Assembly: GCA_017556145.1 (NCBI GenBank)
Contig: JAFZCU010000034.1
Span: 53,425-117,424 of the forward strand
DNA length: 64,000 nt
Direction of reading: 5' to 3'
Source: Prevotella sp.
GTDB taxonomy: Bacteria > Bacteroidota > Bacteroidia > Bacteroidales > Bacteroidaceae
Part shown: piece after piece, positions 23,460 through 32,850 of the stretch
Layout of the letters: each line of letters opens with the position of its first letter
Numbering within the stretch: the stretch's first letter is position 1
The notes under the pieces: generated by a model
Seen by the model: the letters and a program-made list of their open reading frames with translations, nothing else
Told to the model about the DNA's origin: nothing
Database searches by the model: none
Position numbers and translations under genes: made by a program

Positions 23460-26400
23460 ATGAACCATTATATGAACCAACGCAGCACTATAACCATTTT
23501 AATTGCATTCTTTTTGAGCATACTCACAGCAGCAGCCCAAAGAGATGGTATGTCAGGTCGGGTTATCGACAAGGAAGACAACTCGCCCATGGCAAAGAGT
23601 ACTATTCAACTTTATCGTCTGACACAGAAGGCAGCCGGCAAACTCGATACGACCTTCGTGAGCGGTGCGCTCGCGGACGACAACGGCCGCTTTACTTTTA
23701 ATAATGTGTCGGCAGGTCAGTATCTGGTGAAAGTCACCTTCCTTGGTTACAAGCACTACTATCGTGCAGTCAACAAGGAGCGGGGCCGGGAGCTCTCTGT
23801 AGGCACTATCGCGATGGAAGCCAGTAGCGTGCAGCTCGACGAGGCTGTCATCACTGCCAATCTGCCGAAGATGGTGATCCGCGATGATACGGTGATCTAT
23901 AATGCCGATGCCTTCCGTGTGCCTGAAGGCTCGGTGATTGAGGCACTGGTGGAGGCGCTCCCCGGTGCGAAGATCGACGACGACGGCAAGATCAGCATCA
24001 ACGGCAAGGAAGTGCGTAAGTTCAAGCTCGACGGCCGTGACTTCATGACGGGCAACAACGATGCCGTGATGAAGAACCTGCCATCGTATGTGATCGATCA
24101 GGTGAAGGCCTATGACGACAAGAGCGACCTGTCGCGAATGACGGGTATCGACGATGGTAATGACGACTTCACACTTGAGTTTGTCACCAAGCGCAGTGCC
24201 CGCAATGGCGTACAGGCGAATCCCGACCTTGGCTATGGTACTGACGATCGCTACGGGTTCCGTCTGACCGCCATGAAACCCTTTGGTGCCATGCGCTATA
24301 CGCTCATGGCGAATGCCAATAATGTGAACGACCGTAACTTCACGGGACGTGGTGGACGAGGACGAGGCAACAACCAGGGACAGCGAGAAACCAAGACGGC
24401 AGCCCTCGACGCCAGCTATGAGAGTCAGCGCAAACGAAATGGTAACCAGGTGCGCTGGAGCGGACGTGTGACCTGGAATCGTCAGGATGCCGACAACTGG
24501 AACCGTTCAGCCTCGGAGAACTTCGTCCAGACACGAGGCGGCGCCTTCTCGAACAGCATCAGCCAGAGTTACTCGCGCAACAACAGCTGGACGGGCAACA
24601 TGAACCTGCAATGGACCATCGACACACTGACCACCCTGTCGTTCCGTCCTGACATGAGCTTCTCTACGAACGACAGCCGTTCGTTTAACACCAATGCCTC
24701 GTTTAATGCCAATCCCTTCGATTATGTAGAGGATGCCCTGAGCGACAAGAGCCTCGCACTGCTGAACGAAAGGGGACTCGTGGTGAACAACCGCCAGGGC
24801 AAGTCGCTCGGCTACGGCTCCAACAAGAATGCCAGTGCGCAGCTGCAGCTCAACCGCCGCATCGGCACGAAAGGCCGGAACATCGCTGTCAGTGGAAATT
24901 TCAACTACCGCGACGGCTCCAACAAGAACGCCAACCTCTCGGCCGTGCACCTCTTCCAGCAGAAAGACCACTTAGGCAACGACTCCACCTATCAGACCAA
25001 CCGCTACACCATGTCGCCCACCGACAACTTCAGCTATCAGATAGGTTTCACCTACACAGAGCCGCTCTTTAATTTCAAACCGAAACCCGTGGAGGTGGAC
25101 TCTACACAGCCACAGCAGCGCGGACCCTTCGGCAACCGCAATCGCGTGCGCTCGTTTGGTGCCCAGGGTGTCTTCCTGCAACTGAACTACCGCTATAACT
25201 ACAGTCATCAGAAGAGCGACCCCTCGACCTACGACTTCCCTGCCGTCTATACTGACGAGGCCTTCGCCGAGGTGCTCAACGAATATCGCGAGTGGGGACG
25301 TCTGTTCGGCTACCTCGACAATCCCTATGAGAGCTATCTCTCGAAAGACCTGAGCCGTTTCTCAGAGCGTACGGAAAACAACCAGAACATCGACGTGCAG
25401 CTCAGGATGGTGCGCGAGAAACTGAATATGAATGTCGGTATCAACATCCAGCCGCAGAAGTCGCACTTCATCCAGCAATACTTGGGGCGGCCTGTGGATA
25501 CGGTCAGAACCATCACCAATGTCTCGCCCACGTTGAATATGCGGTACCGTTTCAACCAGCAGACCAACCTCCAGATCCAGTTCCGAGGACAGTCGCAACA
25601 ACCACAGATCACCCAGCTGCTCGAGATCTACGATGATACCAACCCGCTGAACATCTCGACGGGTAACGCTGGTCTGAAGCCTTCGTTCAACTCGAACCTC
25701 AGCTTCAACTTCCAGATGCAGCGACAGCCTAAACTCGTGACCGACAGTATGGGATTCTCCATACCGAAGAATCAGGCTCACTGGAGTTTCACCTCGAATG
25801 GCGGATGGCAGGTTACCAGAAACTCCATCGGTAATATCGTGACCTATAACGAAACCACCGGTGGACGTATCTCGAAACCTGAGAACATCAATGGTAACTG
25901 GAGCGCCAACCTCGCCATGTCATTCAATATCGGCCTTGACACGTTGAACCGCTGGGACGTGAGCGGCTCCATCAACGGACGCTATGACCATCGCGTGGGT
26001 TATGTCAACCTGAACCGTACCGCCGTGCCTGACCGTAATGTCACTCATACCTATAACCTCTCGCCCGAGGTGCGTCTGAGCTTCCGTGTGAGAATGTTCA
26101 ACTTCGCGCTCAACGGCCGTGCGACCTATGCCCGAACAGAGAACCGTCTGCAGGCCACGAACAACCTGACGACCTGGAACTTCCAGTATGGCGGTAATAC
26201 GAACATCCGCTTCAACTGGGGCATGGAACTTGCTACCGACTTCCACATGTTCAGCAAACGCGGTTATACCGATGAGACGATGAATACCAACGAACTCCTG
26301 TGGAACGCCCAGCTCTCGCAGACTTTCCTGCGTGGCAAGAAACTCACGGTGATGCTGCAATGGTACGACATTCTGCACCAGCAGACCAACCTGACGACCA

Positions 26401-26636
26401 ACGTGACGGCCAATGGCTGGACCGACCGTGAGGTGAACGCCATCACGAGCTATGCCATGCTGCACGTGAGTTACCGCATGAACTTCTTCGGAGGTAATAA
26501 CAACCGTGGCGGTCGCGGTGGCTTCGGACCCGGCGAAGGTGGTCCTGAAGGCGGTCGTGGCGGCAGAGGCGGCTTTGGAGGTGGTCGCGGTGGCTTCGGT
26601 GGAGGCGGAGGCTTCGGAGGCGGTCGCGGTCGCTAA
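23460..26636 (+). CDS. Outer-membrane beta-barrel protein with carboxypeptidase-regulatory-like domain and Gly-rich tail
   Basis: 1058 aa; ATG 23460, with 23472 as an alternative start closer to the signal peptide. Residues ~5-26 are a signal peptide ending AAAQ. Residues ~33-110 form a CarboxypepD_reg-like beta sandwich (GRVIDKEDNSPM ... ADDNGRFTFNNVSAGQYLVKV). A plug-like region with GRDFMTGNNDAVMKNLP follows, then a long beta-barrel of the OMP_b-brl_3 type. The last ~50 residues after the final strand HVSYRMNFF are almost purely Gly/Arg/Phe/Pro. Such proteins are TonB-receptor relatives without SusD partners, probably transporting or binding a nutrient. It is monocistronic, ending in a strong terminator. 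Confidence 0.8.
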   Translation: MNHYMNQRSTITILIAFFLSILTAAAQRDGMSGRVIDKEDNSPMAKSTIQLYRLTQKAAGKLDTTFVSGALADDNGRFTFNNVSAGQYLVKVTFLGYKHYYRAVNKERGRELSVGTIAMEASSVQLDEAVITANLPKMVIRDDTVIYNADAFRVPEGSVIEALVEALPGAKIDDDGKISINGKEVRKFKLDGRDFMTGNNDAVMKNLPSYVIDQVKAYDDKSDLSRMTGIDDGNDDFTLEFVTKRSARNGVQANPDLGYGTDDRYGFRLTAMKPFGAMRYTLMANANNVNDRNFTGRGGRGRGNNQGQRETKTAALDASYESQRKRNGNQVRWSGRVTWNRQDADNWNRSASENFVQTRGGAFSNSISQSYSRNNSWTGNMNLQWTIDTLTTLSFRPDMSFSTNDSRSFNTNASFNANPFDYVEDALSDKSLALLNERGLVVNNRQGKSLGYGSNKNASAQLQLNRRIGTKGRNIAVSGNFNYRDGSNKNANLSAVHLFQQKDHLGNDSTYQTNRYTMSPTDNFSYQIGFTYTEPLFNFKPKPVEVDSTQPQQRGPFGNRNRVRSFGAQGVFLQLNYRYNYSHQKSDPSTYDFPAVYTDEAFAEVLNEYREWGRLFGYLDNPYESYLSKDLSRFSERTENNQNIDVQLRMVREKLNMNVGINIQPQKSHFIQQYLGRPVDTVRTITNVSPTLNMRYRFNQQTNLQIQFRGQSQQPQITQLLEIYDDTNPLNISTGNAGLKPSFNSNLSFNFQMQRQPKLVTDSMGFSIPKNQAHWSFTSNGGWQVTRNSIGNIVTYNETTGGRISKPENINGNWSANLAMSFNIGLDTLNRWDVSGSINGRYDHRVGYVNLNRTAVPDRNVTHTYNLSPEVRLSFRVRMFNFALNGRATYARTENRLQATNNLTTWNFQYGGNTNIRFNWGMELATDFHMFSKRGYTDETMNTNELLWNAQLSQTFLRGKKLTVMLQWYDILHQQTNLTTNVTANGWTDREVNAITSYAMLHVSYRMNFFGGNNNRGGRGGFGPGEGGPEGGRGGRGGFGGGRGGFGGGGGFGGGRGR

Positions 26637-26644
26637 AGAATAAG

Positions 26645-26688
26645 AATTAACAGGTAAAAATGAAAAATTACCTGTTAATTTTTTTTTT
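26645..26688 (+). terminator. Strong rho-independent terminator
   Basis: AATTAACAGGTAA (26645-26657) pairs perfectly with TTACCTGTTAATT (26668-26680) across a 10-nt loop, followed by a run of T to 26688. It ends the beta-barrel gene and isolates it from the exporter operon. Confidence 0.85.
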
Positions 26689-26705
26689 AATTCAAGTTTT
26701 TTAAT

Positions 26706-26714
26706 TACTTTTGC
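26706..26714 (+). promoter_or_regulatory. Predicted -7 promoter of the exporter operon
   Basis: TACTTTTGC matches TAnnTTTG(C) and lies 42 bp before the ATG at 26757, directly downstream of the terminator of the previous gene. Confidence 0.55.
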
Positions 26715-26756
26715 AGTGTATTTTCCTATGACAATAACTTAAAGCATCAACTGAGA

Positions 26757-27617
26757 ATGAAGAATCCTTTTACAGCCAATAGTCGCCAACAGAGATTCAA
26801 GAGGACAGACCAGATAGGAGGTTTGCTGAAGATCACTTCAGTACCGACCTACCTGATTGCGTTGACAGTACTGCTCTTGTTGGTTGCTTTTATCGTGTGG
26901 GGATTTCAGGGTACGGTATCAGATAAGGTTTACTATAGTGGCGTGGTCTTCCCAAACCAAGGCACCACCGATGTGTCTCTACCCAACAAAGGTATGATCC
27001 GTACCATGCTGGTACATCATGGCGACCATGTGGCGCAAGGGCAGTCGTTGGCGCTGATATCTGTCGGGGAGAGCTATAGCATTCTGACGAGCAGCGTTGA
27101 GGGAACTGTCATCAGCAGCAAATTAGATAACGAGCAGTTTGAGGCTTTTGAGCCGATAGTGAGCGTTGTTGACAGTATGGGCACCCAGCACCAGAAAGCC
27201 ATTCTCATTGCGTATATCGACAATGCCGGGCAACGCGACCTTCGGGTGGGTATGGAGGCACAGGTATGGCCTGAGAACGAGAAACGCGATGAGATAGGCT
27301 ATGTCAGGGGGCGTGTCACGCGTATCGACCGTTATCCTGTGGCTGCTGATGTGGTGCGTCAGACATTGAAGAGCGACGAGATGACGCAGCGCCTGTTGGA
27401 AACCGGTGGACTGATGTACCAGGTTGAGATAGAACTACTGCCTTCGGTTGATGATGCGACCCGCTATGACTGGTCGTTCGGGGAACCGGAGGATGTGAAC
27501 ATGAACGTGGGTACCTGCTGCTCGGTATTGAGCGAGACCAGGCGCCGCAGTATGTTCCAGTATCTGTTTGAATCGGCCAGAACCCGTTTTCGTGCATTAA
27601 GACTTCTTACCGAATGA
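26757..27617 (+). CDS. HlyD-type membrane fusion protein of an NHLM-like peptide exporter
   Basis: 286 aa. A cytoplasmic N-terminus of ~30 residues is followed by one TM helix (about 33-51, LIALTVLLLLVAFIVWGF) and a periplasmic barrel-sandwich (biotinyl-lipoyl-like) domain with GMIRTMLVHHGDHVAQGQSL and the mirrored half GTVISSKL, then a beta-barrel domain. It lacks a long coiled-coil hairpin, as do the short HlyD proteins of NHLM bacteriocin systems, which it resembles in size and order. Its stop overlaps the first ABC transporter start by 4 bp (ATGA). It probably links the ABC exporters to the periplasm. Confidence 0.7.
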   Translation: MKNPFTANSRQQRFKRTDQIGGLLKITSVPTYLIALTVLLLLVAFIVWGFQGTVSDKVYYSGVVFPNQGTTDVSLPNKGMIRTMLVHHGDHVAQGQSLALISVGESYSILTSSVEGTVISSKLDNEQFEAFEPIVSVVDSMGTQHQKAILIAYIDNAGQRDLRVGMEAQVWPENEKRDEIGYVRGRVTRIDRYPVAADVVRQTLKSDEMTQRLLETGGLMYQVEIELLPSVDDATRYDWSFGEPEDVNMNVGTCCSVLSETRRRSMFQYLFESARTRFRALRLLTE

Positions 27618-29329
27618 AGGAACAGTCGACATTGACACTGGTCAGGCATTACATGCGTGGAAGCATGGGCTTCATCGTGGTAACGTTCCTGCTGTATCTG
27701 ATAGATATGGCCTCGTATCTCTTTCCACCGTTCTTCCAGCAGATCTATACCGACAATATCATTACCTTGAAGAACCCTGAGTGGTTTACGCCACTGATGG
27801 TGATCTATGTCCTGCTGTTTGTGGTTGAGCTATCGGTATGGATCTCGTTGAATGTACTGATCAAGCGACATTACACGAAACTGAATATCATTGCCTCCTC
27901 GCGTTTTGTGAACAGTATCCTGTGGATGCCCATGAGCGTGATAGAGCATTTTTCCTCAGGCGAGCTGGTGGCCCGCTATTCGAGCATTGCCAAGGTGTCG
28001 AAGACGCTCGACTCGTTTTTCCCAACTGTCATTCTGTGTCTGCGCCCGCTTATCTGTGCGTGGCTGATGATGCTGTATAGCTGGAAACTGGGTCTTATCA
28101 TTGTGGCATCGATGATCGTGCTTGTCGTTGTGATGCGCCTGACTGCCAGCATGTTAAAACAGAAGGCAAAAGGAATGGAGGTGACGGATGCCCGGTTGCA
28201 AGGTGTGACGATGACAGGTATGAAGAATCTTGAGACGATCAAGTCGATGGGTAGTGAGCGGGATTTCTATGCCAATTGGGACGCGACTTACGTGGATGCG
28301 CTGAATGCACGTGTACGTTCCACGATGAATATGATGGCTGTCGGTTCCATCCCCCTGATGGTCCTTCATCTCTGTAATGCCTTGATCCTGTGCCTGGGAG
28401 CCTGGTATATCCTTCAGGGCGAACTCACACCCGGTATGTTGCTGGCTACCCAAGGACTTGCGACAAGTATCATCTTCCCCATCAACTACACGATCAAGGG
28501 TGCTCAGAAGGTATATGGGTCGCATGCAGCGTTGGAGCGCCTGGAAGAAGTCAATAAATGGGGTGACCAGCCTCTTGCCGAGGTGGACGACCTGCCCGAG
28601 AACCCCAGGCTGAGAGGTGATGTGGAACTGCGTGACATCACCTTCGGCTATGACCGTAGTCTGCCACCCGTCATCAGTCATTTCTCGCTGAAGATCCCTG
28701 CAGGTGAGCGTATCGCATTTGTAGGTTCCTCCGGGTGTGGCAAGAGTACCATTGCAAAGCTGATATCCGGGCTATATGAACCGTGGGAGGGTGAGGTCCT
28801 GATCGATGATATGCCGATCAGACAGATACATCGGGCCGTCTTACTCAACTCGCTCTCGGTGGTCAATCAGGATATTACCCTTTTCGAAGGTACCATTGCC
28901 GACAATATCAAGATGTGGGATGACTCGATTGAAGATTACTCGATGGTGCTTGCTGCCAACGATGCCCAGATACACAAGGACATCGCAGAACGTCCAGGCG
29001 CCTATCATGCCATGCTGATCGAGAATGGCAAGAATTTCAGCGGCGGACAGCGTCAGCGTATCGAGATTGCCACTGCGCTGGCAAAGGACCCCACCATCCT
29101 GATTATGGACGAAGGGACATCTGCACTTGATCCCAAGACGGAGGAACTGGTGATGCTGCGTATCCACCAATTAGGCATCACCACGGTGTTCGTTGCCCAC
29201 CGTTTGAGCACAATCCGCGACTGCGACCAGATATACGTGCTGGAAAAAGGCCAGCTGATACAACATGGCACTCACGATGAGCTGATGCAACAAGGGGGCC
29301 TGTATAGTGAACTCATGAAATTTGCCTGA
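27614..29329 (+). CDS. ABC exporter (TM domain fused to ATPase), NHLM ABC1-like without peptidase
   Basis: 571 aa. Six predicted TM helices occupy about residues 15-300, and the ATPase follows with Walker A GSSGCGKST near 371, Q-loop NQDITLFEGTIADNI, signature FSGGQRQR near 475, Walker B ILIMDEGTSALD near 494 and H-loop VAHRLS. NHLM ABC1 proteins normally begin with a C39 leader peptidase of ~140 residues; that domain is absent here, the protein starting directly at the TM region. It is coupled to the HlyD gene by ATGA and sits 3 bp before the second ABC gene. The two transporters may form a heterodimer. Confidence 0.8.
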   Translation: MKEQSTLTLVRHYMRGSMGFIVVTFLLYLIDMASYLFPPFFQQIYTDNIITLKNPEWFTPLMVIYVLLFVVELSVWISLNVLIKRHYTKLNIIASSRFVNSILWMPMSVIEHFSSGELVARYSSIAKVSKTLDSFFPTVILCLRPLICAWLMMLYSWKLGLIIVASMIVLVVVMRLTASMLKQKAKGMEVTDARLQGVTMTGMKNLETIKSMGSERDFYANWDATYVDALNARVRSTMNMMAVGSIPLMVLHLCNALILCLGAWYILQGELTPGMLLATQGLATSIIFPINYTIKGAQKVYGSHAALERLEEVNKWGDQPLAEVDDLPENPRLRGDVELRDITFGYDRSLPPVISHFSLKIPAGERIAFVGSSGCGKSTIAKLISGLYEPWEGEVLIDDMPIRQIHRAVLLNSLSVVNQDITLFEGTIADNIKMWDDSIEDYSMVLAANDAQIHKDIAERPGAYHAMLIENGKNFSGGQRQRIEIATALAKDPTILIMDEGTSALDPKTEELVMLRIHQLGITTVFVAHRLSTIRDCDQIYVLEKGQLIQHGTHDELMQQGGLYSELMKFA

Positions 29330-29332
29330 CCT

Positions 29333-31438
29333 ATGAAAAGTTTGTTTTACGAGCAGTTAGTTCAGCGCATTGAGGGCGACAGGCGGGCTATGAATCAGGC
29401 CGTTGACATTTTCCGTGGGATGATAGACCGGAAGGTATGGCGACAGCTGACACAGAAACGTGAGATTCCTGACGACATCCAGCAGCTGGAGGAGGTGTTC
29501 TATCAGGAACAGATATTCTTCCGCCAGGTGAAACTCGAAGGTCGCTGGTGGTCACGATGCTCAGGTAAGGTCCTTGGGTTCACTGTCGAGGATGATACGC
29601 CTGTCATCCTGAGTCCCCATTTTTCCGACTATTCGTTTATTGACCCTCAGACCGGCAGACGTTGTTATGCCAGAAACCATACGCATCTGCTCAAGCCTGA
29701 GGCTTTCACGCTCTGCTATCCTTTGCCCCAGCGAGAACTCACCATTTTGTCACTTTTCGGTCATGCCCTACGGCAGTTAAACGTCTTCGATTACCTTTAT
29801 GTGCTGATGGCATGTCTGGGGGTGATGCTGCTGACGATGGTTACGCCATACGTCTGTAAACTGTTGTTCAATGAGGTTATCCCCTCGGGCGATGCTACCC
29901 AGATTGTTCCCGTGGCCACCTTGCTCTTCTGTGCGGCAGTGGGTCTTGTGATGATCCTGCTGACACGTAACCTGTTGGTGATGCGTATCAAGGACAAGTT
30001 GGAATATGTCATGCAGGCCTCGCTTATGACGCGGCTGCTGATGCTGCCCACCACCTTCTTCAAGAAATATGCCCCGGGTGACTTGTCGAACCGTATCCTG
30101 TCGGTGGTCAGACTTAGTTCGCAGCTAACGGAGAATATGCTTTCTTCCATGCTCACATTCCTGTTTACAGCCGTCTTGTTCATACAATTCTTCACCTATG
30201 GCGGTCCCTTGCTTTACACGGGTATAGCCGTATTGGGTCTCTATCTGGTGTTTATCTATATCCAATACTATTATTGGTCGAAGGTGCAGACCAGTGTCAA
30301 TGCCAGCAACTCGAAGTTGATAGGCTTGATGTTCAGTCTGGTCTCCGGTGCACAGAAGATCAGGACCAACGGGGCAGAGATGAGGGCATTCAGGCATTGG
30401 GCTATGACGTATGAACCTTCCGACCCCTTTAGCAGTCGTCATCCCGTCATGTATGTCATCAGCAGTTCACTCAGCTATAATGCCCGGTTACTGCCTATGA
30501 TTGTGACGATGCTGGCAGCATGGCACTATGGTCTTTGCCTGTCAGACTATATCGCCTACTGCAGCGTACTGCTTATTGCCACTGAGGCAGTAGGGCAGTT
30601 TCAGAGTATCATCAAGGAACTGGCCCTTTTAGTGCCTCAGATCAAGCTCTGCAGTCCTGTGCTTTCTGCACAGTCTGAGATACAGCCAGGTACTATGATG
30701 TTGAAGACGGTCAGTGGCGAAATTGACATCAACGGCCTGAAGTTCCGCTATAACGAGGATATGCCCTACCTGTTCAATGGTCTTAGCCTTCACATCAATG
30801 CAGGCGACTATGTGGCGCTTGTGGGGCCTTCGGGTTGTGGTAAAAGCACTCTCGTGCGTCTGTTGTTAGGCTTCGAACAGGCTGAAAGAGGGTCTATCTT
30901 CTACGACCAGTATAACCTCGACGACATCAGTAAGCCCAGTTTGAGGCAGAACTGTGTCAGCATTTGTCTGCAGGATGGACAGTTGATCGAGGGCAGCATC
31001 CGCGACAATATCCTGTATGGTAACTCCTGGTTCTCCGATGACGAGGTATGGGAAGCTGTGCGTATGGCAGCCCTTGAGGAGGATGTCAGCAGGATGCCCC
31101 ATGGACTGGATACGCCTATAACGGCCGACGGCCAAGGTGTGTCGGGTGGACAGCGGCAGCGTATCCTGATTGCCCGTGCTTTGATCCGTAAACCTAAGAT
31201 TCTGTTCCTCGATGAGGCTACATCAGCCCTCGATAATATCAGCCAGCATGTCATCATCGAGAACCTGGCTAAGATGAAGTGTACCCGTATTACCATTGCC
31301 CATCGTATAAGCACCATCCGTGAGTGCAACCGAATCATCGTGATCAACCATGGACGAGTAGCCGAGGATGGCAGCTTCGACGAGCTGATGGCGAAAGGCG
31401 GATTGTTCTGTGACATCATAAAACGGCAGAAGCTATGA
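29333..31438 (+). CDS. ABC exporter with N-terminal extension, NHLM ABC2-like
   Basis: 701 aa. The first ~150 residues (helical, then a strand-rich part with FTVEDDTPVILSP) are a soluble extension as in NHLM ABC2 proteins, with no catalytic Cys/His pair of a C39 peptidase. Six TM helices follow at about 155-425, then the ATPase: Walker A GPSGCGKST near 498, Q-loop CLQDGQLIEGSIRDNI, signature VSGGQRQR near 602, Walker B ILFLDEATSALD and IAHRIS. It is likely to pair with the preceding ABC protein. The stop overlaps the TolC-like gene by 4 bp. Confidence 0.8.
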   Translation: MKSLFYEQLVQRIEGDRRAMNQAVDIFRGMIDRKVWRQLTQKREIPDDIQQLEEVFYQEQIFFRQVKLEGRWWSRCSGKVLGFTVEDDTPVILSPHFSDYSFIDPQTGRRCYARNHTHLLKPEAFTLCYPLPQRELTILSLFGHALRQLNVFDYLYVLMACLGVMLLTMVTPYVCKLLFNEVIPSGDATQIVPVATLLFCAAVGLVMILLTRNLLVMRIKDKLEYVMQASLMTRLLMLPTTFFKKYAPGDLSNRILSVVRLSSQLTENMLSSMLTFLFTAVLFIQFFTYGGPLLYTGIAVLGLYLVFIYIQYYYWSKVQTSVNASNSKLIGLMFSLVSGAQKIRTNGAEMRAFRHWAMTYEPSDPFSSRHPVMYVISSSLSYNARLLPMIVTMLAAWHYGLCLSDYIAYCSVLLIATEAVGQFQSIIKELALLVPQIKLCSPVLSAQSEIQPGTMMLKTVSGEIDINGLKFRYNEDMPYLFNGLSLHINAGDYVALVGPSGCGKSTLVRLLLGFEQAERGSIFYDQYNLDDISKPSLRQNCVSICLQDGQLIEGSIRDNILYGNSWFSDDEVWEAVRMAALEEDVSRMPHGLDTPITADGQGVSGGQRQRILIARALIRKPKILFLDEATSALDNISQHVIIENLAKMKCTRITIAHRISTIRECNRIIVINHGRVAEDGSFDELMAKGGLFCDIIKRQKL

Positions 31439-32850
31439 AACAGAAAGCCATACATATCATACTCTCACTACTGGGCTGTCTTCCTGTCGTCTGTCCGGCA
31501 CAAAGTCTGCAGCAGGTGATTGCGATGGCGCAGGACAGTGCCATCACAGCCTTTCAGAGCCGCCATGCGTACGATTACCAGCTGGCACATTATGCCGAAT
31601 TCGAGGCATTAAGGAAACCGCAGTTGAATCTGAAGGTTACGCCCAACTACATGCGTGTGGTCAGCGATCCGTCGCGAAACTATGTCTATCTTCGTTATTT
31701 CGACCGTCTGTCATTTGCGGCACAGATGCAACTTACCCAGAAGATGCTGGAGTGGGGTGGTGAGGCGTATCTGGGGACACAGACCATGTGGAGCGAGTAT
31801 TTTGGCAGTGACAAGAATAACTACCCGCGTGATTTTGTGGCTACACCCGTTATCCTGGGCTATCGTCAGTCGCAGTTGGGCTATAATCCCTATCGTTGGG
31901 AGAAGGCGGTTGAAGACCAGCGCCTGAAGACTGCCCGCCAACAACATAGCTATGAGCTGCACCTGATAGCTGAAGAGGCTACGCGACGATTCTTCCGACT
32001 GGTATGTGCACAGGGGATACTCGATATGTGTGAGCGCAATAAGCAGACTGCTGATACACTTTACGCAATTGCCAAGGAGAAATTCAGTATCGCGATGGTG
32101 ACGTTGGCCGAACTGCGTTCGCTCGAACTGCAACGGCTTAACGCCAGCAACGCATTGTTTACAGCCAGAAACGAAGAACAGCTGGCACGCCAGGCTTTGA
32201 AATCATACCTCAGGGTGGATACGGTGAATGGGCGTATGCTGGTGCCTGACAGGCCTAAACCCCTGGATATGACAGCAGATGTGGCCATTCAGCTGGCCAA
32301 GACTAACAACCCCCTCTACCAGCATCAGAAAACGCTACTGATGGAGGCTACTCATCAGCAGCAGAAAGCGAACAAGGAGAAGGGTGTCAACGTGGGACTC
32401 GATGTGAATTTAGGTTTCCAACAGGTGGGTAGTAACCTTGGAGAGGCTTACCGGCATCAGCAGTTCTATATGCTTGGAACGGTATCTGTCAATATTCCCC
32501 TGATGGATCATGGCGCAGCCAAGAAACGCTACGAAGCAGCTACTGCCTGGTCGGCTCGCGAGGCCAGTGCCCTCGATGAGGTGGAGCGGGCTCTTTGCGA
32601 GGATGTGCTGACAACGCTTGATAATCTGCGTTCCCATCAGCAGTTGCTCGAACATACTGCCCAGGCTGTTACGATGGCCGATGAAGTGTTTGAACTGACT
32701 GCCGAGAACTATGCCAACGGTATCTGCGACATCAACACCTATTCGTTAGCACAGAATCGTCGTGATAATGCTTATAACCAGCATCTTACCGCGCTCGGGA
32801 ATTATTGGACCACATATTATCATTTACTTACATTGACTCAACATGAATAG
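31435..32850 (+). CDS. TolC-family outer-membrane efflux channel
   Basis: 471 aa. A signal peptide of ~22 residues (ending VCPAQ) is followed by the two repeats of long periplasmic helices and short barrel strands typical of the outer-membrane efflux protein family; the repeat starts are visible as LQQVIAMAQDSAIT near 24 and DVAIQLAKTNNPLYQ near 280. It supplies the outer-membrane exit duct for the two ABC transporters. ATGA overlap with the upstream gene and an 8-bp overlap with the adaptor gene downstream place it firmly in the operon. Confidence 0.85.
   Translation: MKQKAIHIILSLLGCLPVVCPAQSLQQVIAMAQDSAITAFQSRHAYDYQLAHYAEFEALRKPQLNLKVTPNYMRVVSDPSRNYVYLRYFDRLSFAAQMQLTQKMLEWGGEAYLGTQTMWSEYFGSDKNNYPRDFVATPVILGYRQSQLGYNPYRWEKAVEDQRLKTARQQHSYELHLIAEEATRRFFRLVCAQGILDMCERNKQTADTLYAIAKEKFSIAMVTLAELRSLELQRLNASNALFTARNEEQLARQALKSYLRVDTVNGRMLVPDRPKPLDMTADVAIQLAKTNNPLYQHQKTLLMEATHQQQKANKEKGVNVGLDVNLGFQQVGSNLGEAYRHQQFYMLGTVSVNIPLMDHGAAKKRYEAATAWSAREASALDEVERALCEDVLTTLDNLRSHQQLLEHTAQAVTMADEVFELTAENYANGICDINTYSLAQNRRDNAYNQHLTALGNYWTTYYHLLTLTQHE

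Noticed and set aside
25920-26465. 181-aa open frame on - inside the beta-barrel gene
   Set aside because: Antisense shadow of a conserved-looking barrel region, with no own signals.
29333-29780. C39 leader peptidase at the N-terminus of the second ABC protein
   Set aside because: No Cys/His/Asp arrangement of a C39 peptidase is present in the first 150 residues.
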